Shown here piece after piece: positions 36,192 through 44,446 of a stretch of DNA of 64,000 nt. Position 1 is the first letter of the stretch, and each line of letters starts with the position of its first letter. Where the stretch lies: positions 248,001 through 312,000 of the forward strand of contig NZ_JAHZIL010000003.1 of assembly GCF_019443085.1 (NCBI RefSeq), written 5' to 3'. Made by a program: the position numbers and the translations under genes. Origin of the DNA: Marinobacter sp. F4218 (GTDB lineage: Bacteria; Pseudomonadota; Gammaproteobacteria; Pseudomonadales; Oleiphilaceae). The notes beneath the pieces are model-generated. The model did not search any database, was not told the DNA's origin, and was given only the letters and a program-made list of their open reading frames with translations.

Positions 36192-37430
36192 TCAGTGGTT
36201 ATTGTTCAGTTGCGGTAAACGGAGGGTAGCGACAGCGCCACCCTGCTCCGGCGATTCAAGGCGAAACTGCCCCTGATGAGCCTTCACCACGGCCTGGACC
36301 ACCGCCAGACCGAGGCCGGTACCGTGGGACTTCGTGGTGTAGAAGGCTTCCAACAGCCGATTGGCCTCGGAACGTTCGAAGCCCGGACCGTTATCGACCA
36401 CACGGACCACCAAATCGCTGCGTTCCGCAATCACCTGGACCGCAACCGCGGTGGCGCCGGCCTCAAGGCTGTTATTAACAAGATTGGTGCAGGCGCCTAC
36501 CAACGCATCCCGATTGCACATCAACCGACACGCGGCTGGCACGTCGTCGATGACCGAGACGTCGGTTCCGGGTGCCAGCTTCAGGCCTTCGAGGGCCGAT
36601 TCGAGAGCCGAGACCAGTGTCGCCGCAGACAGCTCTTCCGCGAGCCGGGTTTCGCCCCGGGCGAAAATCAACATGTCGCGAACCTGCTGCTCCAGGTGGG
36701 TCAGGCGTGACATCAAACGGGATGCGCACCGCTGGCGCATTTCCTCATCCAGGTCGTCCTGGCTCAAATGGCCGCCGTACAGAATTGCGGCCGAGAGTGG
36801 CGTACGGATCTGGTGTGCCAGGGAAGCCACCATCTTGCCCATGGCCGAAAGACGCTGGGCGTGGGCAAGCTGGGATTGCAACTGACGGGTTTCCGTCAGG
36901 TCCGTCAGCAGAATGAGCTGTCCTGGCTGGTTTTCCATGGTCCGAATTTCAATGCTGACCCGACGTCCATCCTTGAGTGAGACTTCATGACCGTCGTCAC
37001 GGCGGGGCGCAAAGCAACGCTGAATGACATCAATCCAGCGTTCGCCGTCCAGAGGCTCCCCCAGCAAGGCGATGGCGGCCGGGTTGGTCTGGGTGACGAC
37101 GCCTTGGCTATCGAGGACCACAACCCCTGCCGGAAGCGCCTTGAGCAGGGTCGACAGTTGGTCAGCCAGTTCCTCCTTCGCTTCCAGCTCCTGTTGCCGC
37201 TGCATGGTTTCCTGGGTCAGCTCGCCGGACAACTGGTTGACCCGGGATTCGAGGGTCCGATAGGAGTCAGTAATCTGCCGTGACATCCGGTTGAACAACT
37301 CCAACGCGGAATCGACAGCCTCGTCGTCCTGTTGTGGAAACAGCGCCGTAACCTTGTCATTAGCGTCCGCCGCCGCATTAGCCTGGGCTTCTCGTGCGTC
37401 GGATGGAACAACAGAATGTGCCTGACTCAT
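36192..37430 (-). CDS. fleS: Flagellar sensor histidine kinase FleS
   Basis: The 412-residue protein has no membrane segment, so it is a soluble kinase. A helical N-terminus is followed by a PAS domain (about 95-195) and a HisKA site in MVASLAHQIRTPLSAAILYG. The ATPase domain has NLVNNSLEAGA, VVDNGPGFE and GTGLGLAVV. It phosphorylates FleR. Start at ATG 37430 with GGGGGAAG upstream; a frame to 37457 is less supported. A strong sigma-54-type site lies upstream. Confidence 0.94.
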   Translation of the reverse strand: MSQAHSVVPSDAREAQANAAADANDKVTALFPQQDDEAVDSALELFNRMSRQITDSYRTLESRVNQLSGELTQETMQRQQELEAKEELADQLSTLLKALPAGVVVLDSQGVVTQTNPAAIALLGEPLDGERWIDVIQRCFAPRRDDGHEVSLKDGRRVSIEIRTMENQPGQLILLTDLTETRQLQSQLAHAQRLSAMGKMVASLAHQIRTPLSAAILYGGHLSQDDLDEEMRQRCASRLMSRLTHLEQQVRDMLIFARGETRLAEELSAATLVSALESALEGLKLAPGTDVSVIDDVPAACRLMCNRDALVGACTNLVNNSLEAGATAVAVQVIAERSDLVVRVVDNGPGFERSEANRLLEAFYTTKSHGTGLGLAVVQAVVKAHQGQFRLESPEQGGAVATLRLPQLNNNH

Positions 37431-37496
37431 CACTTCCCCCCTGACCGGCCCAACCAACAGGCCGCCCCATTCGGATTATTCGTTTACAGGGTTCTT

Positions 37497-37513
37497 AGCC
37501 AGCACCGTGCCAA
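37497..37513 (-). promoter_or_regulatory. Sigma-54 promoter candidate for fleSR
   Basis: Minus strand TTGGCACGGTGCTGGCT has a perfect -24 (TGGCACG) and a -12 of TGGC with the required GC at the right spacing. It starts 83 bases before fleS. In Pseudomonas fleSR needs FleQ and RpoN. Confidence 0.85.
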
Positions 37514-37593
37514 CTCAATTTTTTCTTTAAATATCAGAGGGAAGGAAAATCAGACAGAAAGCCAATGACGGTTTTACGTCGGCCAGAAATGAG

Positions 37594-37628
37594 AACGGCG
37601 TCGCAGGTTACAAACCTTTGACGCCGTT
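37594..37628 (-). terminator. Stem-loop after fleQ
   Basis: AACGGCGTC and GACGCCGTT form a nine-pair stem, with an inner AGGTT/AACCT pairing, 27 bases after the fleQ stop. The minus-strand flank is only moderately U-rich. It probably ends fleQ transcription ahead of the fleS promoter. Confidence 0.6.
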
Positions 37629-37654
37629 ATTTACGGGATGATCCGGGGTTGGAA

Positions 37655-39106
37655 TCAGGACTCTTCAGGCTCCTCCTCCCTGAGACCATACTTACGGACC
37701 TTCTCAACCAGGGTAGTTCGCCGTATCCGAAGCTTCTCGGCAGCCCGCGCAACCACGCCGCCGGCTTCATCGAGCGCCTGCTGAATCAGCTGCTTCTCAA
37801 GATTGGAGAGGTAGTCCTTGAGATCAATGCCGTTAACCGGCAACAGCGCCGGTGCGTCCAGCCCAATCAGGCCAGGCACGCCGGATGGCATACCCCCGTC
37901 TTCGACCGGGCGATTCTCATCGTAATCATCAACGTAACGAAACTTTTTCGGCAGTTCCTGAACCCCAATCACACCATAGGGGTGCATGATCGCAAGTCGC
38001 TCTACCAGGTTTGCCAGCTCCCGAACATTGCCTGGCCAGTTGTGACGACACAAGCTCATGATCGCCGCCGAATTCATTCTCAGGGAGCCCCGCTTCTCTT
38101 TCTCCATTCGGGAGATCAATTCGTTGATCAGCAGGGGAATGTCTTCCACCCGATCCCGCAAGGCCGGCATTTCGATGGGGAACACGTTCAGCCGGTAGTA
38201 GAGGTCTTCCCGGAAATCGCCGGTTTCGATCATGTCCTCAAGGTTCTTGTGAGTAGCAGCAATGATCCGGACATCAGCGGACTGCGTGCGGTTACTGCCG
38301 ACACGCTCAAAGGTTCGCTCCTGCAGAACGCGAAGGATCTTCACCTGCATGCTAAGGGGCATATCGCCGATCTCGTCCAGAAACAGGGTACCACCCTCGG
38401 CCATTTCAAACCGGCCAACGCGCGCGGTGATTGCTCCCGTAAAGGCCCCCTTCTCGTGACCGAAGAGTTCACTCTCAAGCAGCTCGCCCGGAATCGCCCC
38501 GCAATTGACCGGAACAAAGGGCTTGTCACGCCGGGCAGAGTGGTAATGCAGATTGCGGGCAACGACCTCCTTACCCGTCCCGGACTCCCCAGTGATCAGG
38601 ACACTGACGTCCTTATCCGCAACCTGTTCCATCAGCTGACGCACATGGAGCACCTTGCGGGAGGTCCCTACCAGACTGCGGAACAATTGGAGACCACGCT
38701 GCTGTCCCCGCTCACGGGATCGACCGTACTGGTCCCGAAAGACCTGCGCCCGGTAAAGGGAGTCGACAAACTTGGTGTAGTTCAGGGGCCATTCCATCCG
38801 CGCGATCACACGGGCCGCATGCTCTTCCGAGACTCCCTTGAGTGAAGGATCTCCCACCACCAGCAACGGAACACCGTGAACGGTCGAGCAAGCCGTCGTG
38901 ACAGTACCAGCCACGCCCTGGTCCTCACCATTGACGACGACGACCGAAACCTCGGCAAGGCGGTCGACATCGCCGGACTTCAGGAGCGCGAGGGCTTCAT
39001 CACCGGCAACGACCTCCTCCTCGCCGATGAATTCAAGAATCGTGACCATGTCCCGGCGTCTTGATTCGTCATCGCTCAGCACCAGCACCTTGTTATTTTT
39101 GGACAT
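37655..39106 (-). CDS. fleQ: Flagellar master regulator FleQ (sigma-54 activator)
   Basis: The 483-residue protein has a receiver-like FleQ domain (1-115) without the usual phospho-acceptor motif ([10 protein letters not shown] in its place). The AAA+ domain has [14 protein letters not shown] and [13 protein letters not shown] Fis-type helix-turn-helix ([23 protein letters not shown]) ends the protein. FleQ activates early flagellar genes with RpoN, is restrained by FleN, and binds c-di-GMP to control exopolysaccharide genes. A sigma-70 promoter with an overlapping FleQ-box-like palindrome lies directly upstream. Confidence 0.96.
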   Translation of the reverse strand: MSKNNKVLVLSDDESRRRDMVTILEFIGEEEVVAGDEALALLKSGDVDRLAEVSVVVVNGEDQGVAGTVTTACSTVHGVPLLVVGDPSLKGVSEEHAARVIARMEWPLNYTKFVDSLYRAQVFRDQYGRSRERGQQRGLQLFRSLVGTSRKVLHVRQLMEQVADKDVSVLITGESGTGKEVVARNLHYHSARRDKPFVPVNCGAIPGELLESELFGHEKGAFTGAITARVGRFEMAEGGTLFLDEIGDMPLSMQVKILRVLQERTFERVGSNRTQSADVRIIAATHKNLEDMIETGDFREDLYYRLNVFPIEMPALRDRVEDIPLLINELISRMEKEKRGSLRMNSAAIMSLCRHNWPGNVRELANLVERLAIMHPYGVIGVQELPKKFRYVDDYDENRPVEDGGMPSGVPGLIGLDAPALLPVNGIDLKDYLSNLEKQLIQQALDEAGGVVARAAEKLRIRRTTLVEKVRKYGLREEEPEES

Positions 39107-39136
39107 TCACAAAATCTCTTGATGGATTTGTGACGT

Positions 39137-39165
39137 ATTTAAGACTGTAAGGACGTCAGAGTCAA
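39137..39165 (-). promoter_or_regulatory. Sigma-70 promoter of fleQ
   Basis: Minus strand TTGACT (39160-39165), 17 bases and TTAAAT (39137-39142) form a good -35/-10 pair 31 bases before the fleQ ATG. Confidence 0.75.
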
Positions 39166-39174
39166 TTTTATGAC
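39161..39174 (-). promoter_or_regulatory. FleQ-box-like palindrome over the fleQ -35
   Basis: Minus strand GTCATAAAATTGAC matches the FleQ consensus (GTCA-N-TAAATTGAC) at essentially every fixed position. Its ATTGAC half contains most of the -35 hexamer. Occupancy should block the promoter. Confidence 0.65.
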
Positions 39175-39175
39175 G

Positions 39176-39505
39176 CTATTTGGAACGATTTGAGGAAACG
39201 CTTTGGTAGGCTTTTGCGGCCTGTCTATTTTCGTTAACACCTTTGAGCGCTTCCTGCGCCTCCTGCCGGGCTCTCGTCGCACTCTGGTTGGCCGTATCAA
39301 CCAGCTGCTGAAGCTCTTGAAGCCGGGTGCGAACCGGCTCAGCGTCCAGCGCACCCGATTCCAGGGCAGCCATCAGGGGCTCAATCATTGGCCTGACCTG
39401 ACCATTGAGCCGAGCAAGTTCATCCCAGTCCTGGTTGATCATGGCACGCCCCATTTCCACCATCAATTGATCAACGTCGTCCAGATGTGACTGGGGATCG
39501 GCCAT
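39176..39505 (-). CDS. fliT: FliT-like flagellar protein
   Basis: The 109-residue, helical and acidic protein begins at ATG 39505 with AGGAG seven bases upstream. Its position directly before fleQ is that of fliT (fleP) in polar-flagellate relatives, where FliT acts as the FliD export chaperone. Sequence features are weak (helices with LARLNGQVRPMIEPLMAALE and LQELQQLVDTANQSA), so the name depends on context. A frame open to 39682 runs into the DUF1329 gene and is not used. Confidence 0.65.
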   Translation of the reverse strand: MADPQSHLDDVDQLMVEMGRAMINQDWDELARLNGQVRPMIEPLMAALESGALDAEPVRTRLQELQQLVDTANQSATRARQEAQEALKGVNENRQAAKAYQSVSSNRSK

Positions 39506-39548
39506 GCTTCGTGCTCCTGTCAGGTGTCTGTGAGGTCCGCCCGGCCCG

Positions 39549-39578
39549 GTCAGGGGCGGCCTCTGAACCGCCCCCGAC
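39549..39578 (-). terminator. GC-rich stem-loop after the DUF1329 gene
   Basis: GGGGCGG and CCGCCCC pair around an eight-base loop, extended by GTC/GAC, just after the stop at 39585. There is no T-run, so it may be a weak terminator or an mRNA end protector. Confidence 0.5.
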
Positions 39579-39584
39579 ACTCGA

Positions 39585-40943
39585 TCAGCGGCGTGCGGCG
39601 CGTCTCGCGGCCGACGCAGTGAAATCACTACCCCGGAATGCCGGTTTGAAGTCATATGCCGGGAAACCGTCGCTAAGCCCATCGATATAATAACGATTGG
39701 CCTTGAGATCGTAGGTCATCTCCATGGTAGTCCAGAATACCGGCTCACTGTAATAGCTGATGTTATGGGCTTCGGACACCCGCCACAGGTTACCGGCCTC
39801 GTCGTACTCTTCGGACGCCAGAATCTGCCAACTGTCCTCATCGACATAAAACACCCGCCGATCGTAGATGTGACCAATGCCCGTGCGACGCTTTGCTTCG
39901 ACCACCCAGACCCTGTGCAACTCGTAGCGGGTCAGCGTCTGATTGATATGATTCGGCCGAATGACATTGTCAGGTCTGACCTCCTCGTCATGCAGCAGGT
40001 ACGCGTTATAGGGCACATACAGTTCCCGCTTACCTTTGAGGGTCCAGTCATACTGGTTAGGCGCCCCGTTATACATATCCTTCTGATCAACCGAACGCAG
40101 GGAAGACGAGTTGGGTAGGTCCGTCTCATAGGCAAGATTGGGCGACCGACGAAGCCGGCGGGAACCCGCATCGTATCGCCACGCGAGCCGCGGGGAGCGG
40201 ATCTGATCGAGCGTCTCGTGCACCAGCGTGATGGTGCCTGCGAGCGCCGACGGAGAGATGGTATCGGTCTTCAGGTAAAAGATCTTGTTGTCGATCTCCG
40301 ACAGTTCCGCGCCCTTCTTACTGTAGGCAAAGAAATACTCGTAATCGTTAACCACCGGATTATAGGAGCCGTTGGTCTGGGGAGTTGCCGAGGCGCTCCG
40401 GAACGCCACTTCGGTGCCCCGATAACGCAGAATGTGATTCCAGATCACCTCGAGCCCATTCTTGGGAATCGGAAACGGGCTGGTCATGATTGTGTTACGG
40501 ACGCCGTTCCCGTTATCCAGGAGCTCAGCCCGTGTCGCGTTTTCCCGGGACTTGGCGTAAACGTGCTCCGGGAACGCCGCTGTGCGCCGGGTCTGGTAAA
40601 CCGGCATAAAAAACTCCGGCCCATGCTGCTCCAGCATCCGGACATGTCCATCAGACAGTTTGTCCCGATATAGGTGGTAGTTCTGGCTCGTGATTACGAA
40701 CAGTGCCTCGTCATCCGGGAACGGGTTCGTCTCGATCTGACCTTTGCGCCAGGATTTTGGAGGCGTCTTCAGCCCGCCGATCCATTCGGGAATGCTTCCG
40801 GAGGTGTTGCCTCCCCGTTCTGCCCCCACCGGCGTCAGCTCCTTGTCGAGCCGCTCAGCTTCGGTCGAAGTTACCTTGGACAGGGCGTGCCCGGAAATTC
40901 CGAACAAAACCGCTGCAAATCCTGCGACAACATGAGTCCGCAT
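39585..40943 (-). CDS. DUF1329 outer-membrane-lipoprotein-sorting-like secreted protein
   Basis: The 452-residue protein has a signal peptide (residues 1-22, ending GHALSKV) and the DUF1329 fold landmarks TPVGAERGGN, GSIPEWIGG, YELHRVWVVEA and HIYDRRVFYVDEDSW. Members are common in Pseudomonas and Marinobacter and resemble LolA-type beta folds; their function is not established, though links to hydrophobic substrates are often suggested. GGAGG precedes the ATG. A CAAAC-GGGC-GTTTC palindrome lies in the upstream region. It ends in a basic Ala/Arg tail. Confidence 0.88.
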   Translation of the reverse strand: MRTHVVAGFAAVLFGISGHALSKVTSTEAERLDKELTPVGAERGGNTSGSIPEWIGGLKTPPKSWRKGQIETNPFPDDEALFVITSQNYHLYRDKLSDGHVRMLEQHGPEFFMPVYQTRRTAAFPEHVYAKSRENATRAELLDNGNGVRNTIMTSPFPIPKNGLEVIWNHILRYRGTEVAFRSASATPQTNGSYNPVVNDYEYFFAYSKKGAELSEIDNKIFYLKTDTISPSALAGTITLVHETLDQIRSPRLAWRYDAGSRRLRRSPNLAYETDLPNSSSLRSVDQKDMYNGAPNQYDWTLKGKRELYVPYNAYLLHDEEVRPDNVIRPNHINQTLTRYELHRVWVVEAKRRTGIGHIYDRRVFYVDEDSWQILASEEYDEAGNLWRVSEAHNISYYSEPVFWTTMEMTYDLKANRYYIDGLSDGFPAYDFKPAFRGSDFTASAARRAARR

Positions 40944-41056
40944 CCCTTACACCTCCAAAAAAATGCAGTTTGGCTGGATTGCTGCCGTTCACGGGCACTC
41001 CAGCAGACGGCTGTGCTTTGCACCGAACGCACAACCGGGCGCCTTTTTGCCAAATT

Positions 41057-41070
41057 CAAACGGGCGTTTC
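41057..41070. promoter_or_regulatory. PsrA-like palindrome in the divergent region
   Basis: CAAAC, GGGC and GTTTC match the Pseudomonas PsrA operator form (C/GAAAC, two to four bases, GTTTG/C). It lies 114 bases before the DUF1329 start and 132 before the plus-strand gene. PsrA is a fatty-acid-sensing TetR repressor whose gene often neighbours lexA. A second perfect palindrome GGTTG-AAA-CAACC is at 41167-41179. Confidence 0.4.
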
Positions 41071-41201
41071 AAGTGAATGTTTGTATTTTCTTGTGAAGCG
41101 GAAAGGACACCAAACCGGGGAAGAAATTTGTGGCCGAAAATGTTACGATGGTCAATTAACTTTCCGGGTTGAAACAACCGCTCCGTGATCGCAGGTATCC
41201 C

Positions 41202-41714
41202 ATGGCCTCGCAATGGCATTCACTGGTTTCACAGAAACTGTTCCTTGCACGAACGCTTCTGAGTCAGCTGGACAACGGTTCAATGCCCCCAAGAGATCAG
41301 CCTGCCAATGAGGCAGAACTGGCTTTGGGGCGCGAGGCAGCCATTCAGGGAGCCATTGAGCTTTTACTCAGGTCACGGCGGCTGCTGCTGGCAATGATTG
41401 CCCGCTTCTACCAGAAACGGAATGGGGAGCCTTCAACGCTGGATGAGCTCGCGTCGCTGATCGGAGAGGGCCCTAGCGACATTGCTCGCTTGCGGGATCT
41501 GGAGCAAAGGCCAGACAGCTGGTGGAACCATCTGGACCAGTTGGAAATGTCCCAGAGCCGGCCCCCGGTCAACCGGAAATCGGTGAGTGAGGAAAATATT
41601 ATTGCGGTTTCTGCCGACACTGGACCTGACCGTTCAGCTCAAGCGCTGCGCCGAACGTTGGGCGCAATGAAAAATTTTGCCGATGACCTGGAAGAGCAAC
41701 ACAGCGAGTGGTAA
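41202..41714 (+). CDS. DUF6586-type protein of unknown function
   Basis: The 170-residue protein from ATG 41202 has no signal or membrane segment. It has a helical N-terminal half (SQKLFLARTLLSQLD and a later LLLRSRRLLLAMIARFY) and an Asp/Glu-rich end. It resembles the small uncharacterised protein encoded near lexA-sulA in Pseudomonas. The frame is open from a TTG at 41169 but the ATG is preferred. Its stop is 48 bases before the next gene, so the two are likely co-transcribed. Confidence 0.6.
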   Translation: MASQWHSLVSQKLFLARTLLSQLDNGSMPPRDQPANEAELALGREAAIQGAIELLLRSRRLLLAMIARFYQKRNGEPSTLDELASLIGEGPSDIARLRDLEQRPDSWWNHLDQLEMSQSRPPVNRKSVSEENIIAVSADTGPDRSAQALRRTLGAMKNFADDLEEQHSEW

Positions 41715-41762
41715 GTGAGCGCCGAACCGCTCCAGGTCTTCACTAATAGAAAGGTTTACCGA

Positions 41763-42023
41763 ATGTCACCATCGTTTTTTGAAATCGTACAACTGAGCAA
41801 CGGCGACTATGCACTTCGTCGTATCGACGACGATAGCGCACCACTCGTGAAAATTTCGTTCTCTGAAGAAGCCCGGGAAATGATGGAAGACCGGGACATG
41901 AACGTAGCCAAAGCCATGATAGCGGCTGGCATTGAGGCGGTTGGAAATGTCGCGCACGACATCGATTGGGAAGACGACGAGCTGGACGCCGCCGACTCCC
42001 AGCCGTCCTATACCCTCCACTGA
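41763..42023 (+). CDS. Small conserved-type acidic protein of unknown function
   Basis: The 86-residue protein has an alternating pattern suggesting a small beta-alpha fold (FFEIVQLSNGDYALRRID) and a very acidic C-terminus (DIDWEDDELDAAD). AAAGG lies before ATG 41763; a GTG at 41715 would add 16 residues right after the upstream stop. Similar small genes sit near sulA in Pseudomonas. Not recognised further. It is convergent with sulA. Confidence 0.6.
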   Translation: MSPSFFEIVQLSNGDYALRRIDDDSAPLVKISFSEEAREMMEDRDMNVAKAMIAAGIEAVGNVAHDIDWEDDELDAADSQPSYTLH

Positions 42024-42094
42024 TCAGTGAGCACTGGCCGCAAGGTTACCGATGGCTTGAGCCGCGTCACGAGGAAGGGTGACGAGGCCGATGC

Positions 42095-42586
42095 TCAGCG
42101 CTGGCGCAACACGACACCATGGCTATTACCATTGGCAGAGGCTCGCTGAAGGGCCTCAAACGCCGAATGGCCCAACTTCCGCGTCCACATCACGACCGCG
42201 TGGCAGGTACCTGCATTCAGGGCCCGCTCGGCCAGCTCCTGTGCGGAATAATCGCCAGTCGACCGAAGAACCAAAAGCTCGCCAGTCACTATGCCATGCA
42301 TCTTCTGCCACTTACTGACCAGAGCCTGAGGCGGGTCGATCCAGGCAAGCCAGCGCTTTTCCTGATTCAATTGTGTCAGCATTGGTAACAGCAACTGAAA
42401 GTTCTCTACCTGCCCTTCCGGCAAGATGATTTCCGTCACGTTGCCGCTAACCGCCGCATCGCCAGATTCAGACCTGCGACGAGCACGAATCACAGAACGC
42501 CTCTCTGGAGCCGCAGATGGCGGTACCGCGTAGGACATCGCACCTTGCTGATAAGCCAGATTCTGATTGAAGCTTAACTGTTCCAT
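42095..42586 (-). CDS. sulA: SOS cell division inhibitor SulA
   Basis: The 163-residue protein has a variable N-terminus and a RecA-like core with TEIILPEGQVENFQLLLPML, RWLAWIDPP and HAVVMWTRKLGHSAFEALQRA, typical of the SulA family. It blocks FtsZ assembly during the SOS response. It is 40 bases downstream of lexA in the same direction with no LexA box of its own, so it should be co-induced from the lexA promoter, as in Pseudomonas. Confidence 0.88.
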   Translation of the reverse strand: MEQLSFNQNLAYQQGAMSYAVPPSAAPERRSVIRARRRSESGDAAVSGNVTEIILPEGQVENFQLLLPMLTQLNQEKRWLAWIDPPQALVSKWQKMHGIVTGELLVLRSTGDYSAQELAERALNAGTCHAVVMWTRKLGHSAFEALQRASANGNSHGVVLRQR

Positions 42587-42626
42587 GATTCACCTGCTCT
42601 TATGCTGTCTGTGGCAACTCAACCGA

Positions 42627-43238
42627 TCAGTGAAGATCTGACCGACGGATCACACCAACTCCCAAACCTTCGATGAACAGCTGCTGTTCCGTAAGGTCCA
42701 CCTCAATTGGCTCGAATTCCTCATTCTCCGCGATCAGATAAACCTTTGACCCTTCCTTTCGGAAACGCTTGACGGTTACTTCTTCCTCGCCAACCCGCGC
42801 CACCACCACCTGACCGTTATGGACATCCTGGGTACGGTGAACAGCCAACAGATCTCCATCCAGGATGCCGATATCTTTCATACTCATTCCGCGCACCCGC
42901 AGAAGGTAGTCTGCTGACGGCGAGAAAAAGTTGGGCTGGAGGGTGACATGATCTTCGATATGTTCCTGCGCAAGGATCGGACTACCTGCAGCGACCTGGC
43001 CAATAACGGGCAATCCGAGGTCTTCCTCCGCCTCCGGAAGGCGAATACCCCGACTGGCACCGGGCACCATTTCTATGGCCCCTTTACGGGCCAGCGCACG
43101 CAAATGCTCTTCCGCCGCATTGGCGGAGCGGAAACCCAACTCAGCGGCAATTTCCGCACGGGTGGGCGGATAACCTGTTTCATCCAGATAACGCCGGATT
43201 ATATCCAGTACCTGAGATTGCCTTGCTGTCAGCTTCAT
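42627..43238 (-). CDS. lexA: SOS repressor LexA
   Basis: The 203-residue protein has an N-terminal winged helix ([21 protein letters not shown]) and a C-terminal S24 peptidase domain with cleavage site A84-G85 (QVAAGSP). The catalytic pair is S119 (RGMSMKDIG) and K157 (EVTVKRF). GGAG precedes the ATG. Two LexA boxes overlap its promoter (43297-43330), giving autorepression. It is divergent from the amidoligase gene. Confidence 0.97.
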   Translation of the reverse strand: MKLTARQSQVLDIIRRYLDETGYPPTRAEIAAELGFRSANAAEEHLRALARKGAIEMVPGASRGIRLPEAEEDLGLPVIGQVAAGSPILAQEHIEDHVTLQPNFFSPSADYLLRVRGMSMKDIGILDGDLLAVHRTQDVHNGQVVVARVGEEEVTVKRFRKEGSKVYLIAENEEFEPIEVDLTEQQLFIEGLGVGVIRRSDLH

Positions 43239-43296
43239 TGAGCTACTCCATCACGGGGATCCCGGGGACCGGCCTTGAAATCTCTCTTGACCAGCC

Positions 43297-43312
43297 CTGT
43301 TTTTATATACAG
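43297..43312 (-). promoter_or_regulatory. LexA box 1
   Basis: CTGT-TTTTATAT-ACAG is a perfect CTGT-N8-ACAG site located at the predicted lexA transcription start. Confidence 0.92.
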
Positions 43313-43314
43313 TA

Positions 43315-43330
43315 AACTGACTATATACAG
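43315..43330 (-). promoter_or_regulatory. LexA box 2 (half-perfect)
   Basis: AACTGACTATATACAG keeps a perfect TATATACAG half and a poor other half. It overlaps the -10 of the lexA promoter, in the tandem arrangement known from lexA genes. Confidence 0.65.
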
Positions 43331-43348
43331 TGTTTTATCCAGTGTAAA
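43320..43348 (-). promoter_or_regulatory. lexA-sulA promoter
   Basis: Minus strand TTTACA (43343-43348), 17 bases and TATAGT (43320-43325) form a strong sigma-70 promoter covered by the LexA boxes. The leader is about 75 bases. Confidence 0.8.
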
Positions 43349-43444
43349 CCCCTCGGTGTTTTTTCTGCCAACGGCATAACCATGCCAGCCGCAATGAGTG
43401 TGGTATGGTAATCGGACATGAAATTCGCGTGCTTAGGGAGAGCT

Positions 43445-44446
43445 ATGAGCCAATCGCCTGGCTGCAAAATGCCGGACATTCTCAAGACCGATGAGGGCAA
43501 AGAACGCCGCGTTGGTATCGAAATTGAACTTTCCGGACTGGGTTACGAGACACTCGTTAACCTCATGGCACGCTTTCTGGAGGCGGAGCCCGACCTCCGG
43601 TCCCGCTATGTAACCAAGCTGGAAACCGATCTCGGCACTTTTACCATTGAACTCGACTCGGATCCGATCAAAGATCTCGATCTGGCCGATGATCGCCTGC
43701 CCGACTCCATTCGGGAGCTGGGAGGCCAGGCTATGGAGGTAATCGATGCGGCGGCCGAGCGCATTGTCCCCCTTGAAATCATCAGCCCCCCCATACCGTT
43801 CTCCGACGCCCCCCGGATAGAGGCGCTGACTGAGATGCTGCGTAAGGAAGGTGCGCTGGGAAGTCGGGAAGCCATCTACTATGCCTTCGGCCTCCAGTTG
43901 AATCCGGAACTCCCGGACTTGACCCCGGATAGCCTGGTTCGCTATCTCCAGGCTTTCGCTGCCCTGTACGAATGGCTGAAATCCCGGCATCAGCTGGACA
44001 TCAGTCGGAAATTCACGACGTACATTGAGCCGTGGAGCAGCCGGTATACTGAGATACTGATGAGGGACGACTATGCTCCCGATCAGGAACAGCTCATGCG
44101 GGATTATCTGGAGTACAATCCGACCCGTAACCGGGCGCTGGATCTGCTTCCTCTGTTTGCCCACCTCGACTCCGCGCTCCTGGGACGGTATGTGGACGAT
44201 CCCAGGATCAAGAGTCGCCCCACCCTGCATTACCGGTTGCCAGACTGTGACATTGATAATCCCTCGTGGCACTTTTCCAGTGTCTGGAACGACTGGATCA
44301 TTCTGGAACAGATTGCATCCAACGCGAGCCAATTGGCAGAGCTCCGGGCTCTTTTCCGGGAAGGCAACAAGATCAGCCTGCGCAACTTGACCCACAGCTG
44401 GCTCGATACAACCTCCGATTGGCTACAAAGCAGGGGTTATGTCTGA
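43445..44446 (+). CDS. Amidoligase-family enzyme
   Basis: The 333-residue protein from ATG 43445 (GGGAG upstream) has the amidoligase signature GIEIEL near residues 24-29, then TKLETDLGTFTIELDS. EIISPPIPF lies in the middle. This family belongs to the glutamine synthetase/GshA-like (COOH-NH2 ligase) fold and makes amide or isopeptide bonds with ATP. The following gene overlaps by 8 bases and encodes a class I glutamine amidotransferase-like hydrolase, a pairing known from comparative genomics. Substrate unknown. It is divergent from lexA, with its leader just beyond the LexA boxes. Confidence 0.88.
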   Translation: MSQSPGCKMPDILKTDEGKERRVGIEIELSGLGYETLVNLMARFLEAEPDLRSRYVTKLETDLGTFTIELDSDPIKDLDLADDRLPDSIRELGGQAMEVIDAAAERIVPLEIISPPIPFSDAPRIEALTEMLRKEGALGSREAIYYAFGLQLNPELPDLTPDSLVRYLQAFAALYEWLKSRHQLDISRKFTTYIEPWSSRYTEILMRDDYAPDQEQLMRDYLEYNPTRNRALDLLPLFAHLDSALLGRYVDDPRIKSRPTLHYRLPDCDIDNPSWHFSSVWNDWIILEQIASNASQLAELRALFREGNKISLRNLTHSWLDTTSDWLQSRGYV

